A stretch of 10,583 nt of DNA from contig CAZWUO010000132.1 of the NCBI GenBank assembly GCA_964636675.1, forward strand, positions 1 to 10,583. Reading direction: 5' to 3'. This document shows, piece after piece, positions 7,812 to 10,583 of the stretch. The DNA is from JALUUH01 sp964636675 (GTDB taxonomy: Bacteria > Pseudomonadota > Gammaproteobacteria > S012-40). Under the pieces are notes generated by a model, which was not told where the DNA came from, searched no databases, and worked only from the letters and a program-made list of their open reading frames with translations. The stretch's first letter is position 1, and every line of letters begins with the position of its first letter. Both the position numbers and the translations under genes were made by a program.

Positions 7812-8408
7812 TTACTTTTTCTCCGCCTTTGGCACCGAATGACAACGCATACAATTTTTAGTCGGCGCAAAGGCAATTTTCCCATGGCATAAGCCACAAT
7901 ATTTCCCAGTCAGAATATCGTTCATTTGAATTGGGTTAGCGCCTTTTTTCTGCACAAAAATGGCTGGATGACAATTTTTACAAGCGAGCCATTCCGTATG
8001 CTGCCAATGGGGAAACAAAACATTAGGCATAGCACCTGTATCGGTAAAAACAATATCTAAATCTAAAGGCTTTAGCGCTTCGCCTTGCCCCAGAATATCT
8101 GAACGCGGAGCAATATGCCCTTGTTTCAATGTTTGAACCCAATCTAACAAACCTGCACCATCGCGTGGAAAATCGCGCATGGCTTCAACCGGGGGCTGTA
8201 ATCCTCCCATGGCCGAATTATTCATTGGGTCATGTATTCCATCCTCACCAATCGGCACAACTTCGCCCGTTATCTGAAAATGACTCCCTTTGCTCCAAAA
8301 AGCACCTTCAAATTTATCTTCCGCACTGACGATGGGCAAAACGATACTCGTCATTAATACGACCCAACAAACCACGCCCGTTAGCTTATAAAATATCTGT
8401 AAAACCAT
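7812..8408 (-). CDS. Exported triheme c7-type cytochrome
   Basis: A 198-residue protein with an N-terminal hydrophobic segment (about 9-26) and likely signal cleavage after IVSA (residue 29), so the mature protein should be periplasmic. Three c-type heme motifs cluster at the C terminus: CKNCH (143-147), CGLCH (171-175) and CMRCH (186-190). FPHWQH (132-137) supplies candidate distal histidine ligands. The block FPHWQHTEWLACKNCHPAIF..GKYCGLCHGKIAF is typical of the c(7)-type triheme cytochrome family, known from Geobacter-like and other multiheme-rich bacteria; it carries electrons and has no catalytic site of its own. I prefer the ATG at 8408, preceded by GGTGAGTGG; a GTG twelve bases further upstream (8420) is possible but lies inside that ribosome site. 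No partner oxidoreductase is in the window, and the nearest gene is a sensor kinase 521 bases downstream. Confidence 0.88.
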   Translation of the reverse strand: MVLQIFYKLTGVVCWVVLMTSIVLPIVSAEDKFEGAFWSKGSHFQITGEVVPIGEDGIHDPMNNSAMGGLQPPVEAMRDFPRDGAGLLDWVQTLKQGHIAPRSDILGQGEALKPLDLDIVFTDTGAMPNVLFPHWQHTEWLACKNCHPAIFVQKKGANPIQMNDILTGKYCGLCHGKIAFAPTKNCMRCHSVPKAEKK

Positions 8409-8452
8409 CTTGCCACTCACCCATTTATCAAGACCAAGCTAAAAATCGCCGT

Positions 8453-8491
8453 ATTATACAATGTTCCTATGTTATGTGTAGCTATGTGTAG
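8453..8491 (-). promoter_or_regulatory. candidate sigma70 promoter of the cytochrome gene, with tandem 10-bp repeat
   Basis: On the minus strand a perfect TATAAT (8458-8453) stands 18 bases after GCTACA (8482-8477), a weak -35. It predicts a start near 8446 and a 5' leader of roughly 38 bases before the ATG at 8408. The -35 overlaps two tandem copies of TATGTGTAG (8473-8481 and 8483-8491, plus strand), repeated with a 10-bp period. Such spacing suits dimeric regulators of the OmpR/ArcA type, but the sequence does not identify the protein. Confidence 0.4.
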
Positions 8492-8554
8492 ACATTCAAT
8501 CTTCCTCCCAACACCTACATGACAAAAGCGGCTCAATATTATAAAAAAATACCC

Positions 8555-8586
8555 CTTGACTTGCCACTTCAAGCCGTAGCACTATA
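8555..8586 (+). promoter_or_regulatory. candidate promoter/operator of the attenuator-transporter unit
   Basis: CTTGACTTGCCACTTCAAG (8555-8573) is an imperfect palindrome in which seven of nine positions pair around C8564. It contains TTGACT (8556-8561), five of six bases of the -35 consensus. Only poor -10 candidates follow: CACTAT (8580-8585, spacer 18) or ACTATA (8581-8586, spacer 19). Such a promoter would start RNA at or next to the leader ATG (8593). An alternative is ATGACA (8519-8524) with TATAAA (8540-8545), spacer 15, giving a leader of about 40 bases. I cannot decide between them. Confidence 0.3.
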
Positions 8587-8592
8587 GCACCC

Positions 8593-8673
8593 ATGATCAA
8601 AACACAAACAAATTCAGTACATTCATTAAAACATCTGCTCTGGTGGAAGACATTTCACAGCGGCTTTTGTTAA
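8593..8673 (+). CDS. trp-type leader peptide (26 codons, tandem Trp)
   Basis: A short frame starting ATG ATC AAA ACA and ending at TAA 8671-8673 encodes 26 residues with LLWWKTF in its second half. Codons 17 and 18 (8641-8646) are tandem UGG, the hallmark of ribosome-mediated tryptophan attenuation (compare KGWWRTS in E. coli TrpL). The peptide is expected to have no function itself: translation speed through the Trp codons senses charged tRNA-Trp. A ribosome stalled at 8641-8646 would cover about to 8659 and leave segment 2 (8661-8675) free, while one reaching the stop would cover segment 2. No Shine-Dalgarno precedes the ATG, which is odd; a leaderless transcript is one explanation. Evidence lies in codon placement relative to the RNA structures, not in length. 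Confidence 0.8.
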   Translation: MIKTQTNSVHSLKHLLWWKTFHSGFC

Positions 8674-8698
8674 CTTCTATATTAGCTTTATCTATAAA

Positions 8699-8720
8699 TT
8701 AAAATTAAAATTAAAATTAA
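8699..8720. repeat. hexanucleotide repeat (TTAAAA)3.7 inside the attenuator
   Basis: Three full TTAAAA units (8699-8716) plus TTAA lie in the spacer between attenuator segments 2 and 3, in the loop of the antiterminator. Slippage here would alter loop length without touching the paired arms, and the A/T bias keeps the spacer unstructured. Confidence 0.75.
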
Positions 8721-8734
8721 TTAGTTAAGCAATG

Positions 8735-8767
8735 AAAAGGCCGGGGTTCTCATCTACGGCCTTTTTG
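8735..8767 (+). terminator. Intrinsic terminator (attenuator 3:4 hairpin)
   Basis: AAAAGGCCG (8735-8743) pairs perfectly with CGGCCTTTT (8757-8765) around a 13-base loop, and five T (8762-8766) close the structure. It lies 53 bases before the transporter start codon and after no complete gene on this strand, which makes sense only as a regulated leader terminator. The arms are symmetric enough to work on the minus strand too, but no minus-strand gene ends there. Confidence 0.85.
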
Positions 8768-8775
8768 TATTAGCC

Positions 8776-8822
8776 TCATGAAACCCCATTACAATAACTT
8801 CGATAAAAGAAGGGTTTCATGA
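8776..8822 (+). promoter_or_regulatory. start-codon-sequestering inverted repeat
   Basis: TCATGAAACCC (8776-8786) and GGGTTTCATGA (8812-8822) are perfect 11-bp complements with a 25-base loop. The 3' arm contains the GGG of the Shine-Dalgarno (AAGAAGGG, 8807-8814) and the ATG (8819-8821) of the transporter, so folded RNA would hide the start site. The 5' arm ATGAAACCCC (8778-8787) can instead pair with GGGGTTCTCAT (8743-8753) in the terminator loop, with one bulged C. A DNA operator role is the alternative explanation. Confidence 0.55.
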
Positions 8823-9745
8823 TTTCATCAATAAGATCTATCAAAAATAACGACTTAATGGTCGGTATTCTATGTGTGTTACTCGCTACTCTCGGACTAT
8901 CCCTGAAAGCGATATTTATTAAACTGACCTATCAGGCCGACATCAACATTGATGCCATCAGCATACTGGCCATCCGTTTGGTACTCGCATTACCGTTTTT
9001 CATTTTGTTATTAGTCTATGCCAATAAAAAACAGCAAGGTGCTCAATTTGCGTTAAGCCATTTACCTCTGTTTCTCTTTCTGGGTATTATTGGATTCTAT
9101 TTGTCCGCAATATTAGATTTTTCGGCCTTAGCATATATTCCAGCAAGCCTTGAAAGATTAATATTATTTTTATATCCCACTTTTGTGATATTAATCAGCT
9201 TATTCATTCGGCCCTCGGAAGTAACACGTGCCATTATTTTCGCTTTGCTCATTAGTTATTGCGGTGTGATCGTCGTATTTATTGAGCAAAGCGCAGCAAT
9301 CACTGCCGATATGATTAAAGGTTCATTATTGGTTTTTGCAGCGGCCATTACTTTCGCGATCTATACCGTCGCGAGTGTAAAACCGATAAAAAAACATGGC
9401 TCCATTCGCTTTACCGCCTACGCGATGTTTGCCGCTTCGGGCGCTACGCTGGCACACGCTTTTGCCGTCCACGGGTTAGACGTGTTCAATAAAAGCTTAG
9501 AAGTCTATGCATTGATACTCCCGATGGCCATCTTTTCAACGGTATTGCCATTAATCTTAATGGCAGAAGGCATTGCACGCATCGGGGCTTCACGCACATC
9601 CATCATTGCAACCACCGGCCCGATTATCACGATAACCCTCGCATTCTTCCTACTCGGTGAAACGATCGGCGTACTGCAAACAGTCGGCGGCGCAATGATT
9701 ATTGCAGGCGTATTCTTTGTAGCACGTGAAAAAACTTCGAAGTAA
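8819..9745 (+). CDS. EamA/DMT-family 10-TM transporter under trp-type attenuation
   Basis: A 308-residue inner-membrane protein of the drug/metabolite transporter superfamily with two EamA repeats (about 17-154 and 167-303), each of five hydrophobic helices. Typical signatures are LALPFFILLLVY, ASLERLILFLYPT (109-121) near the end of the first repeat, and GASRTSIIATTGP followed by AFFLLGETIG in the second. Substrate cannot be read from the sequence. The ATG follows AAGAAGGG, and both lie in a perfect inverted repeat. The upstream attenuator predicts expression only when charged tRNA-Trp is low; this favours uptake of tryptophan, a precursor or a Trp-containing compound, whereas the DMT member YddG of E. 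coli exports aromatic amino acids. No trp biosynthetic gene is adjacent. It is probably monocistronic, since the next gene starts 87 bases later with its own ribosome site. Confidence 0.9.
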   Translation: MISSIRSIKNNDLMVGILCVLLATLGLSLKAIFIKLTYQADINIDAISILAIRLVLALPFFILLLVYANKKQQGAQFALSHLPLFLFLGIIGFYLSAILDFSALAYIPASLERLILFLYPTFVILISLFIRPSEVTRAIIFALLISYCGVIVVFIEQSAAITADMIKGSLLVFAAAITFAIYTVASVKPIKKHGSIRFTAYAMFAASGATLAHAFAVHGLDVFNKSLEVYALILPMAIFSTVLPLILMAEGIARIGASRTSIIATTGPIITITLAFFLLGETIGVLQTVGGAMIIAGVFFVAREKTSK

Positions 9746-9832
9746 GCCTTACAAGCTTGATTAAAGCATTTGCAACGTAGAGCTGGAAGATTTTCGCCAA
9801 CAAAGCTAATATGGAAAAAAATAGGGAATATC

Positions 9833-10583
9833 ATGCTGTCAGTCAAATGGATTCAGTTTACGCTTGTTTTGTCATTCTTTCTCATCGCATGCCGCGACCA
9901 GGAAATAAATGATTCGAGTAACAAAGATGCCATCAATTCAAGCCCAGTAGCCGTCATCGCCCAACCAATAAACGGTAGCGTGCATCCTGAGGACGGCAAC
10001 ATTTCTTTCATTGGCACAGGCTCGGACAAGCAAGATGGTATATTGGACGGAACTCGCCTCGAATGGTCGTCGAATACAGACGGTCAACTAGATATAGGTG
10101 AAACTATTTCCACTGCACTTTCCGCAGGTAGTCATACGATTACACTAAAAGTTGCGGACACCGATGGAGCCACTCATACCGATACGATTACAATATCCGT
10201 GAATGCGGCGCCTATTATCTCAAGTATTGAGGCAAACCCAGGTAATGCGGATACCGGCTCACCCATCACATTTAAATGGAAGATTGACGATGCAGAAAAT
10301 GATGCACTGACCTGTAGCCTGGATATCGATGAGGATGGCTCAGACGAGTACATTATTAACGATTGCAATAACAGCTCCGCACCGACACATACATATATGC
10401 AAGCAGGAAATTATCAAGTACGCCTGACTATTGCAGATGATGTTAATCCACCCGTGCAGCAAAGCATTAATATAATAGTCACTGAACCACCGAATAATTC
10501 ACCGCAAATCCATCTTTTTACTGTGACCCCAAATAATTCAACAATCAATAACTCCGTCACCTTCGAGTGGAATATCAGTGATG
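9833..10583 (+). CDS. PKD/Ig-like repeat lipoprotein, 3' end outside window
   Basis: A frame open to the window edge (250 codons). It begins with a lipoprotein signal peptide: a hydrophobic stretch and lipobox LIAC with Cys20 as the lipidated residue, followed by R-D. The ATG is preceded by TAGGGA at suitable distance. A first beta-sandwich (about 38-122) has the pattern SDKQDGILDGTRLEWSSNTD, SAGSHTITLKVADTDG, typical of PKD-like surface domains. A second (about 126-216) has the PKD features ITFKWKIDD, DIDEDG and THTYMQAGNYQVRLTIADD, and a third begins near residue 222 (FEWNISD). Such repeats mediate binding or spacing in extracellular proteins; any catalytic domain would lie beyond the window. 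Membrane-anchored, periplasmic or surface location is inferred. Function unknown. Confidence 0.85.
   Translation, partial: MLSVKWIQFTLVLSFFLIACRDQEINDSSNKDAINSSPVAVIAQPINGSVHPEDGNISFIGTGSDKQDGILDGTRLEWSSNTDGQLDIGETISTALSAGSHTITLKVADTDGATHTDTITISVNAAPIISSIEANPGNADTGSPITFKWKIDDAENDALTCSLDIDEDGSDEYIINDCNNSSAPTHTYMQAGNYQVRLTIADDVNPPVQQSINIIVTEPPNNSPQIHLFTVTPNNSTINNSVTFEWNISD

Larger units (their letters stand above)
8635..8768 (+). promoter_or_regulatory. Tryptophan-type transcription attenuator
   Basis: Four mutually exclusive pairing segments are visible. The 1:2 pause hairpin joins CTGCT (8635-8639) to AGCGG (8659-8663) and GTGGAA (8643-8648) to TTTCAC (8653-8658), with two G-U pairs and a 3-base bulge. 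The 2:3 antiterminator joins CGGCTTTT (8661-8668) to AAAAGGCCG (8735-8743, one bulged G) and TTAACT (8670-8675) to AGTTAA (8723-8728), 14 bp in all. The 3:4 terminator uses 8735-8743 and 8757-8765. Segment 1 includes the Trp codons. When charged tRNA-Trp is scarce the stalled ribosome blocks 1:2, 2:3 forms and transcription continues into the transporter at 8819; when it is abundant 3:4 ends transcription. The controlled gene is unusual, since the classical target is trpE. Confidence 0.82.
8409..8818. other. 410-base divergent regulatory region between cytochrome and transporter
   Basis: This gene-poor stretch is filled with regulatory sequence. The left part holds the cytochrome promoter on the minus strand. 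The centre has a 19-bp imperfect palindrome (8555-8573) overlapping a TTGACT. The right part is a trp-type leader peptide, attenuator and start-codon hairpin for the transporter at 8819. Each part is listed separately. Confidence 0.7.

Noticed and set aside
7812..7835. TGGCAC near the cytochrome 3' end as a sigma54 promoter
   Set aside because: The -12 element is not at the required spacing, and the site lies in the antisense of coding sequence with no gene downstream.
8129..8329. Plus-strand open frame across the cytochrome gene
   Set aside because: It is antisense to a well-supported triheme cytochrome and resembles no protein.
8696..8722. A/T repeat as a CRISPR or replication-origin motif
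   Set aside because: Too short and simple, no spacers or DnaA boxes; it is better explained as attenuator spacer.
9505..9846. Minus-strand open frame of 113 codons over the transporter end
   Set aside because: Shadow of the transporter frame with no ribosome site or domain.

Overview
The window looks like a chromosomal segment of a low-to-moderate-GC gammaproteobacterium, probably aquatic or marine. This rests on the type of PEP synthase and its DUF299 regulator, secreted PKD-type and HzsA-related modules, a triheme c7-type cytochrome, and a classical ribosome-mediated trp-type attenuator. The placement is inference from protein style only. No tRNA, rRNA, CRISPR array or complete insertion sequence was seen.

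Layout. Bases 1-1721 (+) are a degraded region: a remnant of an HzsA-related secreted cytochrome-like protein (CGGCH motif, in-frame stop upstream, frameshift at a G6 tract) runs directly into a headless and tailless glycoside hydrolase (GH30/clan A type). The hydrolase is cut off by a short repeat-like segment whose AATAG..CTATT core also occurs at the window start. Bases 1834-5526 (+) hold an intact ppsA, ppsR (4-base GTGA overlap) and a small six-cysteine exported protein of unknown function: PEP synthase with its phosphotransferase regulator, arranged as an operon. Bases 5542-7290 (-) encode a receiver-PAS-histidine kinase hybrid. Bases 7291-7811 hold no convincing gene, only dyads and an imperfect direct repeat. 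Bases 7812-8408 (-) encode an exported triheme cytochrome. Bases 9833 to the end (+) are the start of a PKD/Ig-like lipoprotein that continues beyond the window.

The main discovery candidate is between 8556 and 9745 (+). A 26-codon leader peptide with tandem Trp codons (17-18) is followed by mutually exclusive RNA pairings: 1:2 pause hairpin, 2:3 antiterminator of 14 base pairs, 3:4 intrinsic terminator. Behind it stands not a trp biosynthetic operon but a single EamA/DMT-family 10-TM transporter. This predicts a transporter induced by shortage of charged tRNA-Trp, more easily explained by uptake of tryptophan or a precursor than by export. A second layer may exist: a perfect 11-bp inverted repeat encloses the transporter's Shine-Dalgarno and start codon, and its 5' arm can alternatively pair with the terminator loop, which would expose the start site in the readthrough conformation. 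All of this is read by eye from sequence complementarity; no folding energies or database searches were run.
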